Shown here piece by piece: positions 1 through 7,870 of a stretch of DNA of 30,127 nucleotides. Positions within the stretch are counted from its first letter, which is position 1; every line of letters starts with the position of its first letter. Source of the stretch: DASWUD01 sp036401755 (lineage in GTDB: Bacteria > Pseudomonadota > Gammaproteobacteria > Thiohalomonadales > Thiohalomonadaceae); assembly GCA_036401755.1 (NCBI GenBank), contig DASWUD010000082.1:1-30127 (forward strand), written 5' to 3'. Position numbers and translations under genes: made by a program. Under the pieces are notes generated by a model. The model was not told the DNA's origin and searched no databases. It was given only the letters and a program-made list of their open reading frames with translations.

Positions 1-2
1 TC

Positions 3-26
3 AACGCCCGCATCCGCGCCCTCTAA
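3..26 (+). CDS. Possible 3' end of a plus-strand gene (partial)
   Basis: The window opens inside something that may be a plus-strand gene. Frame 3 reads N-A-R-I-R-A-L and then a TAA stop at 24-26. A strong terminator on the same strand begins 26 bases later, which is the expected place for the end of a transcript. Only seven codons are visible, so the product cannot be named. The other two frames also stay open briefly (to 42 and 49), so the frame choice is an inference from the terminator position and the protein-like composition. Confidence 0.3.
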   Translation, partial: NARIRAL

Positions 27-51
27 TCCGGGCCGGGTGTAGACGATAAAT

Positions 52-77
52 AGCCGGTCCCTGACCGGCTTTTTTAT
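52..77 (+). terminator. Rho-independent terminator
   Basis: A perfect 7-bp stem (AGCCGGT, 52-58, pairing with ACCGGCT, 64-70) with a 5-base loop is followed directly by a T-rich run. It would end plus-strand transcription entering from the left. It lies in the convergent gap before the rsmI stop, so it probably separates the unseen upstream gene from rsmI. Confidence 0.85.
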
Positions 78-155
78 TGGCAGTTGATTTCCTCTTCCGC
101 AAAAGACGGCCCTAACTCCCAATAGTGCAAACGCCGCACGATTCAAGCTGCCCCA

Positions 156-995
156 CTACTCCTCTCGTTTGAGCAGATAGTCATACAGCGCATTCTTGCG
201 CGCCCCGGTGATCTTTGCCGCCAACGAAGCAGCCTGTTTTACTGGCAGCTCTTCGGCAAGCAGGAGTGCGACCCGGCGCGCCTCCTCTTCGGTTTCGTCA
301 GCAAGCTCTGCACCGGCGATAAGCAGGACGATCTCACCGCGGCGTTGATCGGGGTCGCTCTTCACCCGTTCCAGCAGCATGCCCAAGGGCATGGCCAGTA
401 GCGTCTCCCAGGTCTTGGTCAGCTCGCGCGCCATTACCGCCTCGCGCGCTGCACCAAAGACCGCAACGGCGTCCGCCAGGGTCTCTTCGATGCGGTGGGG
501 CGCCTCATAAAAGGCAAGGGTGCGAGTCTCCCGCCGCAACAGTTCGAGGCGTGCCGTCCGCGCACCGCTCTTGGCCGGAAGAAAACCTTCGAAACAGAAA
601 CGGTCGGTGGGCAATCCGCTCACCGAGAGGGCCGCGATGAGGGCGCTGGTGCCGGGGACCGGGACCACTTTCACACCGGCGGCACGGGTTTGGCGTACCA
701 GGTGATAGCCCGGGTCGCTGATGAGTGGGGTGCCGGCATCGGAGATGAGAGCGATATCCTCGCCGGCGAGCAGGCGCTCCAGCAGCATCTGGGCACGCTG
801 CCGTTCGTTGTGCTCGTGCAGGGCGATCATCGGGGTGGCGATGCCGAAATGGTGCAGCAACCCCGCGCTGTGGCGGGTATCCTCCGCCGCGATATGCCCC
901 GCCGCCCTCAGCACCTCGACGGCACGCGGGGTCATATCTCCCAGATTGCCGATCGGTGTCGCTACCACATAGAGAGTTCCCGCTTTCGTTGACAC
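156..995 (-). CDS. rsmI: 16S rRNA (cytidine1402-2'-O)-methyltransferase RsmI
   Basis: RsmI uses S-adenosylmethionine to 2'-O-methylate C1402 in the decoding centre of 16S rRNA. The 279-residue product shows the tetrapyrrole-methylase-type hallmarks: ATPIGNLGDMTPRA near residues 12-25, the AEDTRHS segment near 37-43, and SDAGTPLISDPGY near 85-97. Length matches the family (286 in E. coli). The start is a GTG at 993-995; GGGGTGAAGGG just upstream on the minus strand can serve as ribosome-binding site. The gene is divergent from lpoA, with about 80 bases between the starts, the same arrangement as E. coli yraL/yraM. I could not pick out a convincing promoter in that gap. Confidence 0.95.
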   Translation of the reverse strand: MSTKAGTLYVVATPIGNLGDMTPRAVEVLRAAGHIAAEDTRHSAGLLHHFGIATPMIALHEHNERQRAQMLLERLLAGEDIALISDAGTPLISDPGYHLVRQTRAAGVKVVPVPGTSALIAALSVSGLPTDRFCFEGFLPAKSGARTARLELLRRETRTLAFYEAPHRIEETLADAVAVFGAAREAVMARELTKTWETLLAMPLGMLLERVKSDPDQRRGEIVLLIAGAELADETEEEARRVALLLAEELPVKQAASLAAKITGARKNALYDYLLKREE

Positions 996-1075
996 CCCTT
1001 CACCCCATCACGATACTGTTCGATTCTTGGAAAGCTAACACAGTTTGCGTGCCATGGAGCCGCTACGATAACCCT

Positions 1076-2926
1076 ATGAAAAATTTATTCAGAATTCTCC
1101 CGTTGCTGTTGCTGCTTGTCGCGGGATGCGCCGTCACCCCTCCCGCAGTTACACCCACTGGCGATACCTCGGTCGATGAGGCGATGCAGGCGTTTTATGA
1201 AGGGCAATACGACGAAGCCATCCGCCGCTTCACGCCGCTGCGCGACAAGGCCGTGCCTCCCAAACGTCAGGAGTACGAGCTCTATATCGCCGAGGCGTTG
1301 CACAAGTCGGAGCGCAGCCAGCAGGCCTTACAGATGCTTGAGTCGATGAACCTCGCCGGCCTGTCACCACAGCTGTTGGTGCGCCGGCAGTTGCTGCGCG
1401 GCGACATCGTGCTGCGCAAGGACCCCGAGCTGGCCCTGAGCATCCTGCAGAGACCGGCGGCACCCGCAAGCGAGCGGACGCTGTACGCTGACTTCTATCG
1501 CCTGCGCGCCGCGGCCTACAGCCGTCTGGAAAAGCCCCTCGACACGGCGCGGGAGTTTGTGGCGCGAGAACCGTTCCTCGCTAGCGAAGCGGAGCGGGAG
1601 GCGAACCAGCTGGCCATCTGGCAGGCGCTGGGCACCCTCTCACGCGAAGCCCTGGAACAGACCCGGCGCCAGCCACCGCCCGATACGCTCAGTGGCTGGA
1701 TCGAGCTGGCGGCGATGGCCAAAAACCTGGCACTGGGTCCCGAGATGATGCAGCAACGCATCGACCTGTGGCGCCGCGCCTATCCCGGCCACCCGGTCAA
1801 GCAGAAATTCCTTGCAGACCTACTGGAGCGCAGCCGCGAACTGACGCGCCGCCCCTCGGTCATCGGATTGCTGTTGCCCCTTAGCGGCCAATTTGCCCAG
1901 GCGGGTGCGGCCATTCGCGACGGCGTACTGGCCGCTTACTATCAGAGCCCAGGCCACGAGTCGATCCGCCTCAACATCTACGACGCAGGAACCAGCCCCG
2001 AGCAGATATTGAGCCGGTATCAATTGGCGGTATCCGAAGGGGCCCAGTTTGTCATCGGCCCCCTGGACAAGGGACAGGTACAGGTACTCGCCACCCAGGA
2101 TCAACTACCCGTCCCGGTGCTGGCGCTCAATTACACCGGTCCGGCAATGAACGACAATATCTTCCAGTTCGCACTCTCTCCCGAGGAGGAGGCCATCGTC
2201 GCGGCGGAGCGGGCCTGGGCCGACGGTCACACCCGTATGGCTGTGATCGCCTCCGATGATGCACTGGGTAACCGTATGGCCGAGGCGTTTGCCGCCCGCT
2301 GGAACGAACTAGGCGGAATCCTTGCTGGCAAAACGCTCTATGAACCACAGCAGATGGACTACACCACCCAGCTCGAAGATCTGCTCAAACTGGCCGACAG
2401 CGATGCGCGACGCCAACGACTGCAGCAGGTGCTGGGCAAGAAGCTGGAATTCACCCCGCGCCGCCGCCAGGATATCCAGGCCCTGTTCGTCGCCGCCCTG
2501 CCGATCCAGGGACGCCTGCTGCGCCCGCAGCTCAAATTCAACTTCGCCGGCGATCTGCCGATCTATGCCACCTCCACCATCTACGGTGGACGCCCCGATG
2601 CCAATCAGGACCGGGATCTGGATGGGGTGATGTTCTGTGACATGCCGTGGACCTTCGACAGCGATGGTCCGCAACAGGCTCAGCGCCACGCCCTGCAGGC
2701 AAATTTGCCGCATTATGGTGGCCAGTTGCAGCGTCTGGTGGCGATGGGGATCGATGCCTACCATCTGGTGCCGATGCTGCGTACCTTGCAGAGTTACCCC
2801 TACGAGCGCTATCCGGGTGAGACGGGAACCCTGCGTCTGGAGAGTGGTGGTCGGCTGCTGCGCCAACTCAAGTGGGCTCGCTTTAAAGACGGCCTGCCGC
2901 AGCCGCTCGAAAACCTGACGGACTAA
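1076..2926 (+). CDS. lpoA: Penicillin-binding protein activator LpoA (LppC family lipoprotein)
   Basis: LpoA is an outer-membrane lipoprotein that reaches through the periplasm to stimulate the bifunctional peptidoglycan synthase PBP1a. The chosen ATG (1076) gives 616 residues beginning with a lipoprotein signal: a positive start, a leucine-rich core and the lipobox V-A-G-C, with Cys18 as the lipidated residue. The reading frame is open upstream to 956, but that would bury the signal peptide. Residues about 25-250 are helical and TPR-like. From about residue 258 a periplasmic-binding-protein-like fold begins (VIGLLLPLSGQFAQAG) and runs to the end. No strong Shine-Dalgarno is visible before the ATG. 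yraN follows after 4 bases, so the two are probably translated from one message. Confidence 0.93.
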   Translation: MKNLFRILPLLLLLVAGCAVTPPAVTPTGDTSVDEAMQAFYEGQYDEAIRRFTPLRDKAVPPKRQEYELYIAEALHKSERSQQALQMLESMNLAGLSPQLLVRRQLLRGDIVLRKDPELALSILQRPAAPASERTLYADFYRLRAAAYSRLEKPLDTAREFVAREPFLASEAEREANQLAIWQALGTLSREALEQTRRQPPPDTLSGWIELAAMAKNLALGPEMMQQRIDLWRRAYPGHPVKQKFLADLLERSRELTRRPSVIGLLLPLSGQFAQAGAAIRDGVLAAYYQSPGHESIRLNIYDAGTSPEQILSRYQLAVSEGAQFVIGPLDKGQVQVLATQDQLPVPVLALNYTGPAMNDNIFQFALSPEEEAIVAAERAWADGHTRMAVIASDDALGNRMAEAFAARWNELGGILAGKTLYEPQQMDYTTQLEDLLKLADSDARRQRLQQVLGKKLEFTPRRRQDIQALFVAALPIQGRLLRPQLKFNFAGDLPIYATSTIYGGRPDANQDRDLDGVMFCDMPWTFDSDGPQQAQRHALQANLPHYGGQLQRLVAMGIDAYHLVPMLRTLQSYPYERYPGETGTLRLESGGRLLRQLKWARFKDGLPQPLENLTD

Positions 2927-2930
2927 TGCC

Positions 2931-3305
2931 GTGACCGATGAGCGCGCCATCGCTGCCGCGCGAGGTGCCCAGGCGGAGCAAGCCGCCTGTGATCACCTGA
3001 GTGCCCAGGGTTTAAGACTTCATGCCCGCAACTACCACTGTCGCAGTGGCGAAATCGACCTCATAATGCGCGATGGTGACACGCTGGTCTTCGTCGAGGT
3101 CCGCTACCGGAGCAGCACACGCTTCGGCGGCGCGGCAGCCAGTATCGACATGGCCAAGCAGCAGAAATTGATTCGCGCCGCGCAAACTTTTCTCAGCGAA
3201 CAGCGCCTGACCAATACCCCGTGCCGCTTTGACGTCGTCACCGTCCACCCCCATGATGGCACCATGAGAGTGGAGTGGATCACCAACGCCATCGAAGCCC
3301 ATTGA
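2931..3305 (+). CDS. yraN: YraN/UPF0102 family nuclease-like protein
   Basis: A 124-residue protein of the UPF0102 family, which has a restriction-endonuclease-like fold. The signature is clear: SGEIDLIMRDGDTLVFVEVRYR at about residues 39-60 contains the E-x-D and E-V-R-Y-R elements that correspond to the PD-(D/E)XK core, and a conserved D-x-x-K lies just after. The biological role is not established; nuclease activity is inferred from the fold. The start is a GTG at 2931, four bases after the lpoA stop, and gmhA starts 7 bases after the end, so it sits in the middle of an operon. Confidence 0.93.
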   Translation: MTDERAIAAARGAQAEQAACDHLSAQGLRLHARNYHCRSGEIDLIMRDGDTLVFVEVRYRSSTRFGGAAASIDMAKQQKLIRAAQTFLSEQRLTNTPCRFDVVTVHPHDGTMRVEWITNAIEAH

Positions 3306-3312
3306 AAAGACC

Positions 3313-3909
3313 ATGACCGATCTGCAACGCATAGAACGCCATTTTCTCGACAGCATAAGCACCAAGCAGGCCGCACTCGAGCTGCTCACCCCTGCCATCG
3401 CCCAGGCCGCAAGCAGCCTTAGCGGCGCCCTATTGCAGGGGCACAAGATCCTGAGCTGCGGCAACGGTGGTTCGGCTGGTGATGCCCAGCACTTCTCATC
3501 GGAAATGCTCAACCGTTTCGAGCGAGAGCGTCCCGGACTGCCCGCCATTGCGCTCTCCACCGACACCTCGACCATTACCTCCATCGCCAACGACTACCAC
3601 TACGACGAGGTTTTCGCCAAGCAGGTACGCGCGCTGGGACAGCCCGGCGACATCCTGCTCGCCATCTCCACCAGCGGCAATTCACGCAACGTGGTGCGTG
3701 CCATCGATGCCGCCCACGACCGTAGCATGCTGGTGATTGCCCTCACCGGGCGCGAAGGGGGGGTGATGGCCTCGCAGCTGAGCGAGGGTGATGTGGAACT
3801 GCGCGTGCCCTCCGATGTTACCGCACGCATTCAGGAGGTCCATTTGTTGATTATCCATTGTTTGTGCGATCTCATTGATCAACATCTGTTCGGCGCGGGG
3901 GAGCAGTAG
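3313..3909 (+). CDS. gmhA: SIS-domain phosphoheptose isomerase / DiaA-like protein
   Basis: This 198-residue SIS-domain protein occupies the locus of E. coli diaA (a DnaA-binding initiation factor). By my recollection, Pseudomonas has the heptose isomerase GmhA here. GmhA converts sedoheptulose 7-phosphate to D-glycero-D-manno-heptose 7-phosphate for the LPS inner core. The phosphate-binding stretch SCGNGGSAGDAQHF (48-61) and AISTSGNSRNV (118-128) are intact. Glu64 and His182 align by eye with the GmhA catalytic pair (E. coli Glu65 and His180). E. coli DiaA, from memory, has replaced both. I therefore favour an active isomerase, though a DnaA-related role is not excluded. It is followed by dolP with a 1-base stop/start overlap. 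Confidence 0.85.
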   Translation: MTDLQRIERHFLDSISTKQAALELLTPAIAQAASSLSGALLQGHKILSCGNGGSAGDAQHFSSEMLNRFERERPGLPAIALSTDTSTITSIANDYHYDEVFAKQVRALGQPGDILLAISTSGNSRNVVRAIDAAHDRSMLVIALTGREGGVMASQLSEGDVELRVPSDVTARIQEVHLLIIHCLCDLIDQHLFGAGEQ

Positions 3910-4493
3910 TGGTGAAACTGCGCCTGCGACTCCTGACGCTACTGGCGGGCGCCGCTGCACTCAGTGGCTGCGCCGCGCCGGTGCTGATGGGGGCCGCCGC
4001 GGCCGGCACCGTGGTCATCGCCCAGGACGAACGCAGCACCGCCACCATCACTGCCGATGAATCGATCGAATCGCAAGCGGCCGCACTGGCGCAGCGCGAT
4101 GCACAATTTGTCGAAGCGAGCCATCTCAACTTCACCAGCGTCAACGGCGTGCTACTCATCACCGGCGAATCCCTGCAGGCCGACGCGCTGGCGCGCCTGC
4201 AGGCAGAGGTCGGCAGACTGGAGAAGGTGCGCGAAGTGCGTAACGAGGTGCTCGCCGGCCCGCTCAGCAGCATGAATAGCCGCTCCCAGGACAGCTGGAT
4301 CACCACTAAGGTCAAATCACGCATGGTGGCGGAACGAAATTTCCGCGCCAACCGCTTCAAGGTGGTCACTGAACGACAGACCGTCTACCTGATGGGGGTA
4401 GTCACCCGGCACGAAGGTTTTGTCGCCGGCGTGATCGCCCGCGACATCGAAGGGGTGAAGCGCGTGGTGAAGATGTTAGAGTATCTCGACTAG
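3909..4493 (+). CDS. dolP: BON-domain outer-membrane lipoprotein DolP (YraP)
   Basis: DolP is an outer-membrane lipoprotein that binds anionic phospholipid, localises at the division site and supports envelope integrity and BAM function. The 194-residue product begins with a signal peptide ending in the lipobox L-S-G-C (Cys21). A small-residue stretch follows, then two BON domains at about 52-117 and 127-194; the second begins near SWITTKVKSRM and contains the typical G-V-V-T-R turn. The start is ambiguous between two adjacent GTG codons, 3909 and 3912; the first overlaps the gmhA stop by one base. This completes the lpoA-yraN-gmhA-dolP set in the same order as E. coli yraM-N-O-P. Confidence 0.93.
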   Translation: MVKLRLRLLTLLAGAAALSGCAAPVLMGAAAAGTVVIAQDERSTATITADESIESQAAALAQRDAQFVEASHLNFTSVNGVLLITGESLQADALARLQAEVGRLEKVREVRNEVLAGPLSSMNSRSQDSWITTKVKSRMVAERNFRANRFKVVTERQTVYLMGVVTRHEGFVAGVIARDIEGVKRVVKMLEYLD

Positions 4494-4503
4494 GCATCCG
4501 GCC

Positions 4504-5886
4504 GTGCCCCACCTCTCCCAGCTCTTTCTCGATGAACTGCTGCGAATCTTGCCCGCAGAGCAGGTCATTACCGATGTAGCCAGTCGCTGGCCCTACGGTG
4601 GCGATAACAGCCGCCGCCACGTACTGCCCGATGTGGTGGTCTTTCCGGTTTCACACGAGGAGGTGGCGCGCATCGTTACTCTCTGCGCTGCGCATCGTGT
4701 CCCGGTGGTGGCACGTGGTCGGGGCACCGCCACCACCGGTGCCAGTGTGCCGGTAGCGGGTGGCCTGGTGCTCTCCACCGAGCGACTCAACCGCATCCTG
4801 GCGCTCGATCCCGACAATCGCACCATCACGGTACAGCCCGGTGTCACCAATCTCGAAGTACAGCAGGCCGCCGCACGCTACGGCTTCTTCTGGCCACCCG
4901 ATCCCACCAGCGCCGCCGTGTGTACCGTCGGCGGCAATCTCGCCTGCAACTCGGCAGGACCCCGCGCGGTAAAATACGGCACCACCCGCGACAATGTACT
5001 CGGCCTGCGTTTTGTCACCGGCACTGGCAGCGCCATGCATAGCGGTGTGCATACCACCAAGGGGGTGGTCGGTTACGACCTGACACGGCTGCTGATCGGG
5101 AGCGAAGGGACACTGGCCATCATCACCGAGGCGATACTGAAACTGACGCCGTTACCCGAAGCGACACGCACCTTGCGCGCCCTCTATCGTGACATCGGCT
5201 CTGCCGCGCGAGCGGTGTCACGCATCATGGCCCAACCGGTCACCCCCTGCGCCCTTGAATTCATGGACGGCAACGCGGTCGAGCTGATCCGTGAGCGCCT
5301 GCCCACTGCCCTGCCCGCGGAGTGTCAGGCACTGCTGATGATAGAGGTGGACGGCGCCGCAGAAGAGCTGGAGCGCTCCATTCAGGCGGTATCAAGAGCC
5401 GCTGAAGGCGACGGCTGCCTGGAGATCCGCAGCGCGCCAAGCATAGAGGAGAGCGCCAGCTTGTGGGAGGCGCGCAAGGCGCTCTCGCCGGCACTGCGTG
5501 CGATAGCCCCGAAGAAGATCAACGAGGATGTGGTGGTACCGGTATCGCGCATCCCCGCCCTCATCAATGGCGTCGCAGCGCTCGGGCAACGCTACGGCAT
5601 TACCATCGTCAATTTCGGCCACGCCGGAAACGGCAATATCCACGTCAACCTGCTGGTCGATCCCGATGACCCGGCGCAGATGCAGCACGCCGAACCCTGC
5701 CTTGACGAGATCTTCTCACTGGTACTCTCGCTCGACGGCACCCTCTCCGGGGAGCACGGCATCGGCCTGGTCAAGCGCGAGTTTGTGGCGCGCGAACTGG
5801 AGCCAGCCGCCATCACCCTGATGCATGCCATCAAGGATCAGTTCGATCCCTTTCACATCCTCAATCCTCAGAAGACCCTGCCCTGA
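4504..5886 (+). CDS. FAD-linked oxidase, GlcD / D-lactate dehydrogenase family
   Basis: A 460-residue flavoprotein of the family containing glycolate oxidase subunit GlcD, D-lactate dehydrogenase and D-2-hydroxyglutarate dehydrogenase; it should oxidise a 2-hydroxy acid. The N-terminal PCMH-type FAD domain (about 35-215) shows RGRGTATTGASVP, CTVGGNLACNSAGP and GYDLTRLLIGSEGTLAI. The C-terminal oxidase domain has NFGHAGNGNIHVN and GEHGIGLVKREF, and ends with the family's FDPFHILNPQK. No CxxC iron-sulfur motif is present, so this is a stand-alone flavin subunit. The start is a GTG at 4504, only 10 bases after dolP, so it is probably cotranscribed. The substrate cannot be read from sequence, and I do not expect this gene at this position in E. 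coli or Pseudomonas. Confidence 0.9.
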   Translation: MPHLSQLFLDELLRILPAEQVITDVASRWPYGGDNSRRHVLPDVVVFPVSHEEVARIVTLCAAHRVPVVARGRGTATTGASVPVAGGLVLSTERLNRILALDPDNRTITVQPGVTNLEVQQAAARYGFFWPPDPTSAAVCTVGGNLACNSAGPRAVKYGTTRDNVLGLRFVTGTGSAMHSGVHTTKGVVGYDLTRLLIGSEGTLAIITEAILKLTPLPEATRTLRALYRDIGSAARAVSRIMAQPVTPCALEFMDGNAVELIRERLPTALPAECQALLMIEVDGAAEELERSIQAVSRAAEGDGCLEIRSAPSIEESASLWEARKALSPALRAIAPKKINEDVVVPVSRIPALINGVAALGQRYGITIVNFGHAGNGNIHVNLLVDPDDPAQMQHAEPCLDEIFSLVLSLDGTLSGEHGIGLVKREFVARELEPAAITLMHAIKDQFDPFHILNPQKTLP

Positions 5887-5971
5887 CCTCCCACCCCGGG
5901 GGCAGTGGGTACCGCCAGCGTTAAGCCGCTTGCCCATATGAAAGCAGCTGATAGGTCACTCCGGTAGGCGA

Positions 5972-6358
5972 CTATTTGACGACACGCAGTGAGGGGCGCG
6001 ACGGCTTCGGTGCAGGTCCTTCTGGTTCGGGTGGCGGCTCGCTCCCTGGCTCCTCTTCGTTGAACACCATGCCCCGGCCATTCTCACGCGCATAGATGGC
6101 GAGCACCGCGAGCAGCGGTATGGTGACATTCATGGGGGTTCCGCCGAAGCGGGCATCAAACAGCACGTAGTCGTTACCAAGACTAAGCCCATTGACCGCG
6201 GCGGGATTGACGTTGAAGACGATGCGCCCGTCGGCCACGTACTGGCGTGGTACCTCACAGCCGGGATACTCCGCATCCACCAGCAGATGGGGGGTCATGC
6301 CGTTGTCGATGATCCAGTCGTAAAGGGCGCGCAATAAGTAGGGGCGGCTTGATGTCAT
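5972..6358 (-). CDS. sspB: ClpXP protease adaptor SspB
   Basis: SspB binds ssrA-tagged proteins (and RseA peptides) and delivers them to ClpXP. The ATG at 6356-6358 gives 128 residues: a folded substrate-binding domain from SSRPYLLRALYDWI through NVTIPLLAVLAIYARENG, then a flexible acidic, proline-rich linker (about 100-122). It ends in S-L-R-V-V-K, the tail that docks on the ClpX N-domain in E. coli. The frame is open upstream but lies inside sspA. It follows sspA by 14 bases, the usual sspA-sspB operon. The convergent gap to the FAD oxidase (5887-5971) contains CCCAC and GTGGG arms at about 5892-5911 but no T-run, so no clear terminator. Confidence 0.95.
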   Translation of the reverse strand: MTSSRPYLLRALYDWIIDNGMTPHLLVDAEYPGCEVPRQYVADGRIVFNVNPAAVNGLSLGNDYVLFDARFGGTPMNVTIPLLAVLAIYARENGRGMVFNEEEPGSEPPPEPEGPAPKPSRPSLRVVK

Positions 6359-6372
6359 GTAGATGGGCAGGC

Positions 6373-6999
6373 CTAGTGGCGCATTTCGGATTCGATTTCG
6401 CTCAGGCTCAGCTTGAAGGAGCGGCGGCGGAAAATCCGCTCCGCATAGTCGAGCAGCGGCTGGGCCTGTTTCGGCAGGGAAATATCCAGCAGTGGCAAAC
6501 GCCACAGCAAAGGTGCCAAGGTACAGTCGACCAGGGAAAACTCGTCACTGAGAAAGAAAGGCTTCTGCTGGAAGATGGGGCTGATCACCAGCAACTGGTC
6601 ACGCAACTCTTTGCGGGCTTTGGCCGCCACCTTGTCGTTGCCTTCCACGATCAGGTCGAACTGGCTGTAGAGATCCTTCTCAATGCGATGGAGCATCAGG
6701 CGGTTGTTGGCGCGGGCCACCGGATCGACCGGCATCAGGGGCGGATGAGGATAGCGCTCGTCCAGATACTCCATGATGATCGGCGCGGTATAGAGCACCA
6801 AGTCGCGATCGAGCAGGGTGGGCAGGGTCTGGTAGGGGTTGAGGTCGAGGAAATCCTCGGGGGTGTTATTGGCATCGACCGAGACGATGTCGACGGTCAC
6901 ATCTTTTTCAGCCATGACAATCCTGACACGATGGCTATAGGCATCGGACGCACCGGAGAAGAGCGTCATGACCGAACGTCTGCTGGATATCACTGCCAT
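6373..6999 (-). CDS. sspA: Stringent starvation protein A (RNA polymerase-associated)
   Basis: SspA is a GST-fold protein that binds RNA polymerase holoenzyme and changes promoter use under starvation and acid stress. The 208-residue product aligns by eye with E. coli SspA throughout: RSVMTLFSGASDAYSHRVRIV at the start, IIMEYLDERYPHPPLMP near 74-90, and PFFLSDEFSLVDCTLAPLLWRLP in the C-terminal helical domain. The surface residues Pro84-His85-Pro86, which I recall as functionally important in E. coli, are conserved at the same numbers. AGGGGAG about 10 bases upstream is a good ribosome-binding site. The transcript probably starts in the gap 7000-7030. Confidence 0.96.
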   Translation of the reverse strand: MAVISSRRSVMTLFSGASDAYSHRVRIVMAEKDVTVDIVSVDANNTPEDFLDLNPYQTLPTLLDRDLVLYTAPIIMEYLDERYPHPPLMPVDPVARANNRLMLHRIEKDLYSQFDLIVEGNDKVAAKARKELRDQLLVISPIFQQKPFFLSDEFSLVDCTLAPLLWRLPLLDISLPKQAQPLLDYAERIFRRRSFKLSLSEIESEMRH

Positions 7000-7030
7000 T
7001 ATCGTCTTATCTCCCCTGTTGGCCTGCTGG

Positions 7031-7062
7031 AAAAAAAGAGGGGGCTTTCGCCCCCTCTTTTC
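7031..7062. terminator. Bidirectional rho-independent terminator after petC
   Basis: A 12-bp perfect stem pairs AAAAGAGGGGGC (7034-7045) with GCCCCCTCTTTT (7050-7061) around a 4-base TTTC loop. Read on the minus strand it ends in a run of T and lies about 70 bases after the petC stop, so it should end the petABC transcript before sspA. It is also U-rich on the plus strand, but no plus-strand gene needs it. Confidence 0.92.
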
Positions 7063-7129
7063 TGTTCCGGGCCCAGCCCCGGCGCGGGCACGGTGTCTAT
7101 GTTATCACACCGTGCCTGTTGCGGCGGGA

Positions 7130-7870
7130 TCAGTGCACGTCCTTCCAGTACTCCTTCTTCAGCGCGTAGGCGAAGACGAAGAGAATGCCGAGGAACAGCA
7201 ACACCCAGACACCGAGGCTCTTGCGCTGCAGTTGCGCCGGCTCACCGATGTAGACCAGGAAATTGGTCAAATCGAGCGCAGCCTGATCAAACTCGGTCGT
7301 GCTCATGGTGCCTTTGGTCACCGGCTCAAAACCGGTGAGCACGTGGGTCTCGTTACCCTCATGATCTAGCTCGGTTTTGTAGAGCGGCTTCTGCAGCCCC
7401 TGCAACTCCCACAGCACGTTGGGCATGCCCACGTCGGGGAAGACTGTGTTATTGGTGCCCGTCGGCTTCTTCTCGTCCACATAGAAGCTGCGCAGGTAGG
7501 TGTAGATGTAGTCGGCACCACGTGCACGCGCCATCACCGAGAGGTCCGGCGGAGGATTGCCAAACCACTTCTTGGCGTCCCCCGTAGGCATGGCGATGGT
7601 CATGGTGTCACCCACCTTTTCGGAGGCGAACATCAGGTTGGCCTTCACCTCATCATCGGTCAACCCCAGGTCCTTGCCCATGCGGTTATAACGCTGGAAG
7701 GCGGCGGAGTGACAGCTCAGACAGTAGTTGACGAACAACTTGGCACCACGCTGCAGCGAAGCCTTATCGTTCAGATCGACATGGGCCGGATCCAGATGTA
7801 CACCGCCCGTAGAGGCAAGAGCCAGCCCCGGCAGCGCGGCAAACATGAAGGCAATTATCAGCTTTTTCAT
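7130..7870 (-). CDS. petC: Ubiquinol-cytochrome c reductase, cytochrome c1 subunit
   Basis: Cytochrome c1 of the bc1 complex takes electrons from the Rieske centre and passes them to a soluble cytochrome c. The 246-residue precursor has a cleavable signal peptide (about 1-19, ending A-L-A), the haem c motif C50-L-S-C53-H54, and the axial methionine most likely Met189 in the GTMS segment before the terminal helices. A C-terminal membrane anchor spans about 219-237, followed by the positively charged K-K-E-Y-W-K tail. It overlaps petB by 4 bases (ATGA) and is the last gene of petABC. Confidence 0.95.
   Translation of the reverse strand: MKKLIIAFMFAALPGLALASTGGVHLDPAHVDLNDKASLQRGAKLFVNYCLSCHSAAFQRYNRMGKDLGLTDDEVKANLMFASEKVGDTMTIAMPTGDAKKWFGNPPPDLSVMARARGADYIYTYLRSFYVDEKKPTGTNNTVFPDVGMPNVLWELQGLQKPLYKTELDHEGNETHVLTGFEPVTKGTMSTTEFDQAALDLTNFLVYIGEPAQLQRKSLGVWVLLFLGILFVFAYALKKEYWKDVH

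Noticed and set aside
80..155. RNase P RNA next to rsmI
   Set aside because: rnpB adjoins rsmI in Pseudomonas, but this gap is too short and shows none of its conserved ends.
996..1075. Divergent promoters for rsmI and lpoA
   Set aside because: A TACGAT box near 1064 is suggestive, but no -35 at 16-18 bases was found on either strand.
5887..5971. Terminator between the FAD oxidase and sspB
   Set aside because: Only a short CCCAC/GTGGG pairing with an inner CCCCGGGG and no T-run on either strand.
6349..7338. Plus-strand open frame opposite sspA and petC
   Set aside because: It crosses the strong terminator at 7031-7062 and mirrors conserved genes; not credible as coding.
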